From NCBI GenBank assembly GCA_030280995.1, contig JASXTE010000010.1, positions 27,458,823 through 27,522,822 of the forward strand: a stretch of DNA of 64,000 nt, in the 5' to 3' direction. The position numbers were made by a program, and so were the translations under genes. The notes beneath the pieces are model-generated. The model was not told the origin of the DNA. It did not search any database and saw only the letters and a program-made list of their open reading frames with translations. How positions within the stretch are numbered: position 1 is the first letter of the stretch; every line of letters starts with the position of its first letter. Below are positions 47,201-58,839 of the stretch, in pieces. Source of the DNA: Hemileia vastatrix (taxonomy: Eukaryota; Basidiomycota; Pucciniomycetes; Pucciniales; Zaghouaniaceae).

Positions 47201-47784
47201 AATTCATTGTTAGAATTATATAATTGATCCTGAGAAGACGAATGACTCACCAATGTCTTATTCCATTTCCCCTTCCTCTCCTTAACTTTCCCCTGTAAGG
47301 GTGACTGCTGGAGCCCTACCGTTGAGGTTTGTTGTAGTTTTGGGAGTAACAGTCCCACTTCAATTAGCTTACAGTAATTATTTGGTCCTCCCCTTGGGCT
47401 TGAGGTGTTGCTATGGATCTGTTGGGTGCCACTGTTGGTGGTTGAGCCTTTATTTCTACAAGAGCTTGATTGACTACTTCAAAACCCTGAGCTGCTCTTT
47501 TCTCCAGATTATTTATCTGGTCCACTATATTGTTGACTCTGATTGTCAAGGTTTTCAGTAGAGTGGAAAGGGAATGAATTTGGTCTTGTAAAGTATTTTT
47601 TGTTTTCCTTATTGATACCTATTTTAATAGTTTTTCCCTTTCCTGCAGAGACATTTGTGGAGTGATGATGTTTGTGGGGGAATCCTGGCCCTCCATTTGA
47701 ATGTCCTGTAACAGGTCTTTCAGCTCTAGGTCTTAAGCTATAAGTTTTTTCCTTATTACTCACAATATCATTGTTGTCACACAT
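44227..47784 (-). pseudogene. Gag, protease and RT of element G, broken
   Basis: Starts at ATG 47784 (MCDNN). Pieces: RT 44396-44926 (LCGDYRALNTFTVDDI), protease region 44927-45421 with the D-S-G motif lost, zinc-knuckle region 45467-45889 with C..C intact and the later histidine replaced, helical N-terminal Gag 46564-46845 and 47029-47358. Several stops and frameshifts. Confidence 0.85.
47364..47600 (-). pseudogene. Alternate-frame ORF of element G, diverged and broken
   Basis: In the frame that corresponds to the overlapping ORF of A lies a helix with heptad-like hydrophobics (IHSLSTLLKTLTIRVNNI, then QINNLEKRA), followed by QPPTVAPN. Beyond a stop near 47365, the frame-shifted continuation (about 47230-47358) reads KWDCYSQNYNK and HPYRGKLRRGRG and ends Trp-stop at GGTGAGT. 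Order and motifs match the other elements, but stops break it. Confidence 0.35.
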
Positions 47785-48461
47785 TTTTACATGAAATTTA
47801 ATCGAAGAATTGAAATTTGAGATCTGAAAACTTCAAAAAGGAGTTTTATCAGTATTTATCAATACCACTGAAGACAATTTTATTTCTTACTTGTAGGTAT
47901 GAAGTGAATTTATAAGTTCCAAAAGTCAAATATTCTTTTATGTGGTTACTTGATTTAACTGGTCTACACTAAGTAGCCATGTTTTAATATTAAAAAAGAA
48001 AATCTGTCAGTAAGATTCTTTCTAAATATTAAATGAATTTTACAAACCAATAAAAAGGGATTAAGAGTCCTGTTAAAAGAAAACAATTAATCAGTTTAAT
48101 TGGTTTATCATCTGCAAAGACCACAAATTTAATTGGTCTATTGAAAGACTCTCACTAATAACAATTTAATGTTAAATTAGTGGTAAAAATTTTTATCTGA
48201 AAAAATCACAAAATTAATTGTTCTATTGACAGACTCACTAATAAAAATTATATGTTAAATTAGTGGTAAAATTGTTGATTCAATATCACAATTTGATTAT
48301 ATAACAGGGCTTCTTTTTCTGAAATTCCTATATAAGTGACCCCAACATGTTGTAATTATCCAAATATTTCTATAGGGATTTTACTTACTTGTAGTCTCTT
48401 TTCTTTGAAATTTTACTTACTGGAAGATAACCAACAGTATTCTTGAGGAAAAGTCCCCAAT
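47785..48461 (-). other. 5' leader of element G
   Basis: AT-rich, no gene. In sense the leader begins ATTGGGGACTTTTCC just after the LTR. Two similar units around GGTCTATTGAAAGACTC and GTTCTATTGACAGACTC (48135-48240) form a short direct repeat. Confidence 0.6.
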
Positions 48462-49953
48462 TGTCAGGCTGAGGTCAAGTACAAATATTTGAACTAGCTT
48501 GAAAGGTAAGGTTTCTAGAAGATTTTAATGGTCCTACATGAATACTGTAGTACCAATCCAATAAGTATTAAAATAAAACTCAATATAAGGGTCTCAGTAA
48601 TTCTAATCTCACTAATTATATATGGCTTACAATCTTTATAGTTGGTAGAGAAATAGATTTAATAAATTCAGATACTATTCAAAGACTTTAAAAGTACTAT
48701 TGATAATTATTGTAATTTTATTGATTATATGTTTAATTGTTATGACAAAAAATGAATAAAATAAGACCACAAACCTCCTCCTTTTATACACAATTACTTC
48801 CCCAATTCCCCCTATGATTTACCAGCTCAATACACAGTTAATGGCGACTCATTCTAGCAAATAGAGATGTTCAGAGTTAAAAAGAGTGACTAGTAACATA
48901 ATTAGAATGATATCAGCCGCTAAAATCCTGTAGTAATAATGATAATCCATCAAAAATAAAGAATAAGCAAAAAAGAGAGTATATGCATATTATACATGTA
49001 TATAAAAGGCCAATAAAGGGAAAATTAAAACTAATTAATACTTACCAATAAGGAGGATTAACTGTAGAAATTTTGGGGCTAATCATGACATTATACTACA
49101 TGAAATCCCCATTCAAAAATAACCAAAATTGACTGAAAAACCACCAAAAAACCCAAAAAAGGGTGTGAGATGTGTGGTAACTACATGCAGTCTTGGAAGG
49201 CGCTTTCACAGGTAAATCCTTGATTAATTTAGGCAAATTTAAGTGTGGTAGTGAATTAATGTGTCAAGAATGAGGTTATTAATGAAATTAGTGCATATAA
49301 AGAGGGTCAATGCATTTATAACTAAGCTAGGACACTAAATAAGCGCCTTTTGCCTATTTTAGTGTGTTTCCCACATTGGGTGTAGAATGTGGGGTAATTA
49401 TAGTGTGAAAGAGCTAACTTTTCTAAAAATGAAGCTATTCACATGGGAAAAATGCAGGCAGTATGTGGTCAGTACACAGAAGCCATTTCTGGCATAAAAA
49501 CACCAAATTTGAAAAGTGTTATTTTTATGCATTTGAGTAGCCAAATCAATAGTCCTAGCCAAGATAAATTGATCTTTTAAAGTGAATTTTTAATATTATT
49601 AAATTTATAGTGCATATAATTAACATTTAAATGATTTAAAGCGCATTTCTTGTTTTTTACATAAAACAATGAAAATAACAGCTTTAAGTGTACTTAAAAA
49701 TTATGTAGCCTTATATTTAGGGTTCTTAAGATTACCCTAAAATATTCCAAATTAATATTAAGTACATAAGACTTATAAAAGGTGGATATATGCCTTTATA
49801 TAAGGTGTTAAAATGTCATATTTTGTATATTATCATAATTTTACTTATGTATACTATTTGTGTACTCTAATTTATTGCTCCCATGTATAGTCCATCTGTT
49901 TAACATAAATTATAAGTACTTTTTATACAGTCCTGGGAATATCCAGGCTGACA
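48462..49953 (-). repeat. 5' LTR of element G
   Basis: 1492 bp, TGTCAGGCTGAGGTCAAG to ATATCCAGGCTGACA. Sense TATAAAAGG at 48780-48788. Confidence 0.88.
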
Positions 49954-49958
49954 ATTAC

Positions 49959-50099
49959 CAACAGAATGTTCAGCAGCCAACAGCTCAACACCCTTGCCCA
50001 TCTAGGACACAAACCTACCATCAATCTCCTCAGCCCCATCCTTATCAGGGAGGCAGTAGAAAGAAGGCACAGGGGAAAATTCCTTTCTTTCCATGGTAA
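49959..50099 (+). CDS. Alternate-frame ORF inside Gag of element H, second part
   Basis: 47 codons continuing the frame interrupted at 39165: QQNVQQP..., CPSRTQ, HPYQGGSRKK, ending in FFPW-stop. The stop lies in CCATGGTAAGTAA, identical to the end of the A and B versions, with CCACAG 57 bases after the start of GTAAGT. Confidence 0.5.
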   Translation, partial: QQNVQQPTAQHPCPSRTQTYHQSPQPHPYQGGSRKKAQGKIPFFPW

Positions 50100-51060
50100 G
50101 TAATTTGTTTGATAAACATGTTGGATGTATAATAACAAATCTTGTTCCACAGGTAATATTGTGGATCATGGTGAAAGTACAGTTAAACCCATAAAATAAC
50201 AACTTCGTTTAATGAGTATCCCCAATGATGTAATTAGCAAATTATCATTTGATGAACCTTTACATTTGACTTCTACTTCTTTAATTAGTCCTTCTCTTTC
50301 AATTAAGAATGATTCTGTTTCCCCTGAAGTCTATACATTTCTTGATAAAACTTCTGAGGAGATATTGAAAGATACACTTGATTTTAATGTTGTGAAAAAC
50401 AAACATTTGAGAGATGTATTAGTACATGAGAGTGATAGATTGAATAATTTTCACTTGCATTGTAAAGTGAGTTCCTCTGTACAAGATACAGATTATTTAA
50501 AAATCAAAGAAACTTTAAATATTGTTCTTAGCCAACAGAAACAAATAAGAAGTGACCATAGAGCTATCTCAGATAAGAATATCAATCTGCATAAATCCTT
50601 GAGTGAATTGAAATCCCTTATTGAGAAGAGTTATTCATTGAAAAGTGAAATTAAGTCTCTACACAATGAGTTGAAAAAGCTAAAAAATGATTTCCATGCA
50701 CTAAGTACCAAACACACAGTTTTTGAGGACGGAAAGGTTTTATCACTTGAAAAATGAATGACCAGATGTTTTAAATTCCAAAGATAAGAAACTATGTGTC
50801 TGACCTACAGGAAAAATTTTCAGCCTTAACCATCAATCATTATGGTGTAGATGAAAGTGCTACCCATAAGCTGCATAAGAATAAAGGAAAGGAACCTGAA
50901 CAGAGCAATACTTTTCTTCCCCATATTTCAGCCATTAAAAAAACTGACAATGAGTCTGTAAAATCATTTGCTACTAGCAAGAAATCTTTTAATGGTCATG
51001 AACTAGCCGTTTCTATAAATAATGAAATTCTTGAACACCTGGCTAAATTTGAAGAGGCTA
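49959..51060 (+). pseudogene. Gag of element H, remainder, cut at 51060
   Basis: The Gag frame is recognisable as 50212-50757 (DVISKLSFDEPLHLTSTS, a long helical stretch) and, after a frameshift near 50757, as 50796-51060 up to EHLAK. It ends abruptly at the CACTA-like terminus at 51061, before the Gag core. Protease and Pol of H are not in the window. Confidence 0.88.
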
Positions 51061-51310
51061 CACCACAGAAAAAATGGGGGGGTATTGCTAGCAATACCCC
51101 TTGCTTGAGCTCCGTTGAGCCACATATCTATGCTTGAATTATGCACACATCATCACCATGTAGGAAATTGTTTGGCCTTACATTTAGTCAGAGATTTGTC
51201 ACAGATTGAGCTCAAGATGAACCTACATTGATCACCGTTTGATCTTGTAAAATCCTAATTTGATCATCAGTTAAGCTCCCTTTGATCTCACTTTGATCTA
51301 ACATAAGCTT
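51061..51310 (+). mobile_element. Left terminus of a CACTA-like DNA transposon
   Basis: The Gag sequence of H stops and CACCACAGAAAAAATGGGGG follows, then the perfect palindrome GGGGTATTGCTAGCAATACCCC. This layout (CACCAC, A/T run, G run, palindrome centred on TTGCTAGCAA) matches the MITE ends at 913 and 43026. Subterminal repeats TTTGATCT (three copies or more, 51236-51300) and TTGAGCTC follow, typical of CACTA elements. The preceding CTA (51058-51060) would be the target duplication. No matching right end is visible, so the element either extends past 64000 or was truncated. Confidence 0.6.
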
Positions 51311-53005
51311 TTGCATATCCAATATGTCAACTATTCACTTTCAAAAAGATTCATAATGAATTTCACATGGAATATTAGAAACGAAACCAGTAATTTTGAG
51401 TAAATGTCTCATCAAAATGATTAATCTACAACAAAATACCATCAAAATTCAATCTGATTACTGAAAACTTTTGTTAAAATGACTAATAGATATTTAAATT
51501 GGAAAATAATATTCCATTTCTCAATTTCAAATTCAAAATATAAATCCTCGTTTGAAATGTGAATTTTGTAGATTCCTTGCCTTCCTATATTATGAGTAAT
51601 ATTTGAGGTATTTTACACCTTTGTAAATATGGTGTTGTGCTCCTAGAAATTATCTCTGTTTCAATTCAACTTTATTGAAGCTTGAGTCCAGAATGATAAA
51701 TATTTTATAACTATTTTGAGAAAAAAGTCACTAGTAATGAATTTAGCCTTTTATCTGTCCTTTATTAAACCTCACTTAATCCTACTTAAATCCAAATTGA
51801 CCCACAAAAACCTTATTTGGGATATTTTTTAGCCCAGGATGATTCAAGATTGGAGCAAAATATTATTTTAAATATCCAATATGCCTATTGATTAAATTTC
51901 TTCAAGCTTACTTTAAATTCACATTAACATTAACTTTCACAGGAAATATTAAACACAAATCTTGAAAATATAGTATTTAAAATCATAATAAATATAATAT
52001 AATATGCTTACAACAAAATTTTCTTTCTGGATTAATTGAAACGAAAAATTGTTCATTTGTGAAAATAGAAAAAATACTATCCATCCTGAATTTAGAATTC
52101 ATTTTTAAAAATTTAATGCCCCCTCACTTTCAAGTTTATCATGTATTTCGAAAATTATATTTTTAATAATTTTGTGAATAGTACACCTGAGATATAAACT
52201 TGGGGATATCAAAAACTAAAACATCAGCAAATTGAAATGTTTTTTATTGTTATGAATGGAAATAATGATTGAAAAACACCATTAGAGCAAGTTTGATTTT
52301 GAATAATAGGCATACTTTCTCATGTAAATTTCAATAAAAATAATTTTTATTCTTACTTAAGTTGCGGTGGATACATTTGAGCTCAAAAAGAATTAAAATT
52401 GATAAAATAAGACTTCTATAGTTCATATTCAAAAATGAAATCACCCTTCATTATCTACCTGTAAACTATTTTAAATTGAATAATTTCAAAGTCAGTATAT
52501 ACTGATGTTATTTTTTCTTCTAAAAAATTTATTATATAGATTAATAGTCATAAACAGTTGACATAGATGTTAAATTTATATAAGCAATCTTTAATTCATA
52601 AAATGATAAAACTATCTTTTATGTAAAAAGTGATGAAGGAAAAAAATATTATTAAATTTTTGATGCACTATCAATAAAATTGAAGATAGAGCATATCAAA
52701 AGTTTAAACTTAATTTCAATTTTGATATCATCATTTTATTTTATTTTACTTGAGTAGAAAACAGATTTTAAATCTCAATATAATTTTAAATCCCATTAGT
52801 TTGTAGATTTCAACATTTGAAACTATGAAATAAATATTTATGAAAGAATTTTACAATATTTGCCCTTCTAAAAACTCATAAATCCAACTTCAAATCTTCT
52901 AACCTTCACAAGTAACCACAATGCATTCTGAAAATACTCTATATTTAAATAATTAAAGGTAAATAAAATTATGTTTTTATTCTTTATTTCAATTTTTGAT
53001 AAATA

Positions 53006-53036
<31 letters not shown>

Positions 53037-54744
53037 ATTTCTTAAAAAGTCTAAGAGGGAACTTAATAGTGGTTTTGGCATTAGATATATAGATTCAACT
53101 TTCAAAAAATTTGTTTGGAATAAATTACAAAGACAAAAAGGATATATTTTGATGAAAGAATACTGATTTAGGTTCTCTTAAAATATTATTAACCATTTTT
53201 ATGGAATATTAATCCATGGTTATCATTCTTTATGATATTATCATAGAATTTTTTCCTTTTTTAATATAATGATTTTCTATTGTGTGGTATGTAGGCTAAG
53301 ATAAGTTTAAAAGATTTATTGAAGATATATATACCAGAAACAGTATAATCTGTAGATTTATAACTATAACTTACTTTTCTGATGTTTTACATCATTGATA
53401 AGTAGCTCATGCATTACACAAGTAAATAATTATAGTCTCTGGAAATAATTCCTTGTGAATTTCAATTTTTTTGTTATTCTTAAAATCATTACTCAAATAA
53501 ACTAAAATTTCTTCAAATATTGATTGAAAGAAGGAGTTACAAAATCTTATTTTGTAGTTATAAAAGTTTGAGTTATTTTTCATATTATCAAGTATAATGA
53601 ACATTTGTAAATTTTAACTTGAAAACTAGTGATCATAGCAAAGTAATACTGGAAGAATCAGATAAAAAGGGTGGAATAAAGTCATAGCACAACAGGAAAT
53701 GATACAAAATTGTTGATTTTTATCTCATAAAATTCAACTTATTTTTAACATATTTTACCACCTTTAGATAATGTTTAGTGGATTTTAACATTATTATAAC
53801 AAGCAAACTTAACAATGTTTTGATTTTTTTAACAAAAATAAATATTGTTAGATCATTTTTTTAAAAAATATGACTTATTTTTATGCTTTATCTACAATAG
53901 TTAGTAGTTTTTTTTGCAGAAATTACTTGTTTTGATATTCTATTTTTGAATTTTTTAAGAGACTTCATTGCATTAAAGTTTTGTAATAATTTTTCATTAA
54001 AGCATCATATTTTAAATCTAGAGAATTGGTTTTGAAATAATATATATTTTCATGTTAATTGACTCATTATTTTTGGATTGATAAATTATGTTAAAATTGG
54101 GATTGCTTATTTCTAGTGAGTGTACATCATAGTTTGTTTTCAAATCAAAGATTAATAAATGGTGAAATTTGGTAAAAGTCTAAATATCTTTTAAACCTTT
54201 TTGATTTAAATAATGTTTAATGTTATGTAATCATTCTATAAGTAGAACACAGTTAAAATCTGATAATGGTACATTGCTTTCAATTTCTAATACTAAAATT
54301 CTATTCTACTTGAAACAATGTAAACTAAAGCTTGGTATCTCATAAGAAACTCACAATTTTCAAAAATCATATTTCCAACTTTTTAAACATGATACACATT
54401 AAAATATATTTTTAGAATAATTTCCTAATTAGTTTCAAATACTAGAAAATAATGACCTCAATTTATTTTAATACTTAAACCATTCTGATGAGTGAATTTC
54501 ACAATCCTCTAAGTAACATATGGTTACCATTTATACACATATGCATGATTTCTCCTTTTGTTTAATTTTAGCTGAATCTAAAAAGTAAAATCACATGTTG
54601 AATATCATCTATAGATAAACTTCTTATATTAGAAGCTAATATTTCATATGAGAAATTTGTTATTGAGTTTGGGAAACATTAATAAGTGTTGGGTATTATA
54701 ATTGAGCCATTTATTCAAGTAAATAAAAAAGGATGACGTTCTAA

Positions 54745-54785
<41 letters not shown>

Positions 54786-56939
54786 AAAATTAATTATATA
54801 GTAGCATTTAACCATGTTTTTATACTAATGTCATATAAAAAAAGGGATTGAACTAAAACTTTCAGTAAAGAAAATAAAAATAAGATAAGTTAATATTCTT
54901 GTTTATATTCTCATATTTTTGAAATGGCTTACTTAAGGGAGAAAATTATTTGGTTTTAGAGTACAAGAATTTCTAGATAAAAATCTTCACAATATAGTTT
55001 GACCCTCTAAAAAAGAAAATTCCTTAAATTTTACTATCACATTTTATATATTTGTTAAGTAATAGAAAATGGAGTTGTGTCTTTGACAATGAAGCTTTAG
55101 AAAATGAAATAAATGATTTAAATTTATAATATAATTTTTGAAACAATAAATCATGTATTCAAAAAAAATTATATATCTTACAATCAAGATAACAGTATTA
55201 ATTAAGCAACTCTAACAACTTTGGAAAGAAACAAGAAAAAAATAATTAGTAAAATGCATAAGTTATTTTTAGAATTTAAGGAAACTTAATAGCTCTACCT
55301 GTAAACTAGCCTTAAAGCAGGTTTGGATTTAACATGTGGAAATTCATACATAGTACCCTTCCATCATTAGAGCAGAATAAAATTTATGTAGTTTTATTTT
55401 TTTAATTTATAATAGTATTTTTATTTTTGGCTTTTTCATTAGTATAACTATATATTTTTTAACTTTTTTGTTTTTCATAACATAAGTTCAAAGCTGCACA
55501 TCACTACTTCAAGATGAAACTCCATATAATGTAATCAATGAATGATATATTATAATGAATTTTACTAGAGACTTTTCAAAAATGGTGATTAAGAATACTT
55601 ATTATAATTTTTTAAATTTTTATTATTATTCTATCTCTTGAAAGGAGATGGCCATATCTCAATTTAATTAGTTTTTCCTCAGAAAAATTTATTCTTGATC
55701 TAAATAAAATTGCATCACTATTAACTAGATGTTATTATACAATTTTAACAATTTTTTTATCTGAACATAGTTGAAAGTATGTATAAATTAAAGTGTTTCC
55801 ACATAGTCTTACTATTATCCCACCATTATTTTCACATTTAGATTTCATTATAACTGTAAAATAAGTTTTTCAATAATTTTAATAATACCTTAATATTTAA
55901 TAATTTAGTTACATAGTAGATTTTTTATCCTTTTTTTTTATGAGGCTTATTATATAAACACTACTTTTAGATTTTATCCATTTTGATGTCTGATAATTTA
56001 AATTTTCATTTAACTACCCAAATTATATCAAAAAAAATTCAAAAGTATATTTTTTTAATGTACTCTTTTTGATAAACTTATCATTTCTTATAGGTTATTC
56101 TTCAACTATTTATTGTAATTAACTACCCACTCATTTATGGTCTGTTATTGTTGTTCATTACATACAGACAAAATAAGGATACTCTCATATTATATTGGAG
56201 TTTTAAATTAAAAAGTAAATACTAGTGGCTGGTATTAAATATGAAGTTGTTATAACTAAGTTGAACATTAATTAATTATTAAATGGCATTTTATATTACA
56301 AATTTTATTGAATGTATATAAAAATAACACTCAAGAAATATATATAAGATATATATATAACCATTGTATATCAAAAATGAAGTACTTATCAACATGGTCT
56401 TTTTAAATGATTTTCAAATTTACTTAAAGAGACATTAATATTACCAATTCAAATTTTATATCAAATACAACAATATTATTATTTCATTTTTAATTATTTT
56501 ACAAAAAATTTGAGTTTCAAAGTAATTTAATTCAGTATTTAATGAATGTTTTTGAAAAATATTTTTAAAAATAGAAATAACCCCTCACCAAAAAAAATAT
56601 AATTTTTTTTACTTACAATTTGCACCATTTTTCTACCCTTAAAATATTTGTATTCTTCTAACAAAAATATTTTTTAAATAAATTTAAAATTTTTTTCATT
56701 ATTCAATTACAAAATGTCAAATTTATAATTTATTTTACCTTACTAAAAAATTTAGCTGAAAATTTAATTTTGTATTTCCAAAAAATAAACTTAAATGTCA
56801 AAAATTAAAAAAACAAAATTATAAATATAATTATGAGAAAGAGGTAGATTAAATTTATAATATTCATATAAAAAAAATTCATATATTTTATGGTGTTTGA
56901 ATTTTAAATTTAATGTATTAAAAATTAATTATTAAATAA
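51311..56939. other. 5.6 kb AT-rich stretch without genes
   Basis: Read on both strands, it has no open frame with protein-like composition; the 65-codon minus frame at 53407-53604 is AT-driven. It contains dinucleotide AT repeats at about 53006-53036 and 54752-54782. No LTR or TIR motif from the rest of the window was found. It may be non-coding interior of the transposon that starts at 51061. Confidence 0.5.
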
Positions 56940-57794
56940 CCAAGCCAAATGAAATTGGCTTGGATTTTTGGTATCACTAGAACTTATTTTTTTTCTTTTA
57001 CTCACATTTTAATTTTTAATTTTTTTTTTTTTCTACATTTCTCATTTTTTTTTTTATGATTTTTAATGTTTTTAAGACCGAAGTTGCTTTCAAACAACTT
57101 CGGTCTAACGTTTCTCTCACTTTCCCACCAGATTGCACCTGGTAGGGAAAGTCGCTTCCATTTTAGAGACCAAAGTCCCTTGCAGGGACTTTGGTTTCTC
57201 TGTGTGCATTGCACAGCCAGAAAAAAACTGGCTGTGCAATGCACTGCATGCAGCACATGCAACACGCATTGCTGCTGCAAGTAATGCGCATTGCATGCAG
57301 CAGAAATGCGCGTTGCATGCAGCAGCAATGCAGGCTGCATGTGCTGCATGCAGTGCATCGCACAGCCAGTTTTTTTCTGGCTGTGCAATGCACTGCATGC
57401 AGCACATGCAGCCTGCATTTCTGCTGCATGCAACGCGCGTTTCTGCTGCATGCAGCGCGCATTGCACATGCTGCGCATATCTCATGCAGCTGACTTGATA
57501 TCAGCTGCATGAAATATGGTAGCGATTGTGCAACGTGCGTTACTTGCAGCAGCAACGCGCGTTGCACACTGCTTTGGCCACCTCCCAGCCTAGTAAATTA
57601 GCTGGGAGGGTGGCAAACATTACAGCAAGCAATTGAAGTCGCTTTTAGCGACTTCGATTGCTTGAAAGAGACACTTCCAGCCAGGGGAAACCTGGCTGGA
57701 AGTACTAAATTGCAATGTAAGGGACCCAAGCCAATTTCAAAGGCTTGGGTCATAAATTAAGGTTTCTAAAAATCAGCCAGTATAAATCTGGCTG
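56940..57794. repeat. Hairpin island: a run of at least eleven perfect or near-perfect stem-loops
   Basis: Consecutive stems (left/right arm): 56940-56948/56955-56963; 57075-57086/57095-57106; 57119-57131/57139-57152; 57169-57180/57184-57195; 57204-57220/57228-57244; 57283-57369/57377-57463; 57482-57493/57501-57512; 57577-57589/57601-57614; 57626-57642/57648-57664; 57673-57685/57691-57703; 57723-57732/57742-57751; 57774-57780/57788-57794. Loops are 3-11 bases. Stem sequences differ, so this is not a tandem satellite, although GCATGCAGC words and the CAGCCAG stem recur. The island is much richer in GC than its surroundings. The outermost large stems share CCAAGCC/GGCTTGG. Confidence 0.85.
57283..57463. 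repeat. Long palindrome at the centre of the hairpin island
   Basis: Arms of 87 bases with about five mismatches around a loop of seven T (57370-57376). The inner 73 bases have three mismatches. The inner stem CTGGCTGTGC and its continuation also occur at 57211-57265 with a loop of seven A, so the unit is present in both orientations. Confidence 0.85.
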
Positions 57795-58839
57795 CAATAA
57801 AAAGTAAATTTTTTAAATAAAATACATAAAAAAATAAAAATTTGTTCAAATAAAATATACAACACTCTTTCGCCAGTAAGAAACAGCCTTCCATTGTTAC
57901 ACATAGAAACAAAATCAAATGTTTCTTTCATCAACATTGGCCATGTTTCAATATTTTGAACCAAGTAAGATCAGGAAAAAGGTCACGGCAAAAAAATTGC
58001 ATAATTAAAAGTCTCCCAATTTAATATGGTGCGGAGGTTCATATTTTAGAAATAGGTGGTGCACATTATAGTTTCCTTTAAAAAAATTCAAAAATGAATT
58101 AATTTTGGCGCAATGTAAATTTAAATGTGATGAGTGTATGTTTTTTAGCTACGTGAAACATGGTAGCTAGAATTATGTGGCGTCAATTTTTTTTAGATGT
58201 GAAATTCAGTGTTCCACAAATGTGCATCTGTACAACATGCAGCCAAGTAAATTCTAGCTGGAATTAGTATATGCATAGGAAAAAATGATCATGCTGTGTA
58301 AAGTGCCTTGGCAACATCATTCTTGGAATTTAGATGAAGTTTATCATATGACTTGGAGAGCTGCATTTTTTTGAAAATGTGATCAGTGAAAATTCATGAT
58401 ATATACATCTGTTTGCCACCCAATTTATTTTTCCTTTCTCTTTCTCACTTACCTTTTTCAAAAATTATCAATCATATTTTTGCTTTATCATTTTGAATTA
58501 TTGGTACTATTTTCTTGACCTTATCTGATTACCGGTAAGCAAATTTTTCTTGCTATTGCATTTCATATCATTTTGGTTTGTTACACTTTTTTACACTTTT
58601 GACAAGTTAATCTAATGATTCTAATTCTGAATTTATTTTTATGGTATCTTTTACTGTACCCTTTCGATTCATTATAAAAAAATTCTTTTTCAGTTAACTT
58701 AAAGTTTTTTTATTTGTTTGTCAATTTACTTTTCTTTATTCCTTATCAAAAATGTTCAATTTATTTATCTAACCATTTATTTTTTAAAACAGTGATTATA
58801 AAATAAACTTTATAATTAATTTTGATCAATCAGCTACAA
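57795..58839. other. Intergenic region upstream of the dioxygenase gene
   Basis: No gene. A degenerate echo of the hairpin island is visible: TAGCTAC/GTAGCTA (58146-58169) and CAGCCAAGTAAATTCTAGCTGG (58240-58261), the latter like the stem at 57586-57606. The promoter of the gene at 58840 must lie here, but no clear TATA box can be singled out. Confidence 0.45.

Larger units (their letters stand above)
39166..49953 (-). mobile_element. Ty3/Gypsy chromovirus G, old and degenerate, with nested insertions
   Basis: LTRs of about 1.5 kb (39166-40662 and 48462-49953) flanked by the perfect duplication ATTAC (39161-39165, 49954-49958). It is inserted in the Gag gene of H. The internal region is homologous to A at lower similarity and heavily broken. 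A CACTA-like MITE (43026-43286) and a solo LTR (43425-44226) sit in its RT region; without them it is about 9.7 kb. The two LTRs have diverged visibly, and the 3' copy ends CTGAAA instead of CTGACA. Confidence 0.92.

Noticed and set aside
53407..53604. 65-codon minus-strand frame in the AT-rich desert
   Set aside because: Length expected by chance at this composition. No motif and no splice context.
51311..56939. Hidden exons of a transposase after the CACTA-like terminus
   Set aside because: No stretch with acidic catalytic motifs or protein-like codons was found on either strand. The few frames are short and Lys/Asn/Ile/Phe-dominated.
57002..57567. Cluster of overlapping open frames on both strands rich in Ala, Cys, His, Met
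   Set aside because: They arise from GCATGCAGC-type palindromic words read in any frame. All six frames stay open, composition is absurd for a protein, and the hairpin structure explains the sequence.
56940..57794. CRISPR-like or integron attC-like array
   Set aside because: Stem sequences are all different and not separated by unique spacers between constant repeats. The setting is eukaryotic, with no associated cas or integrase gene.
57773..57964. 63-codon minus-strand frame beside the hairpin island
   Set aside because: Begins inside a hairpin, AT-driven composition, no support.
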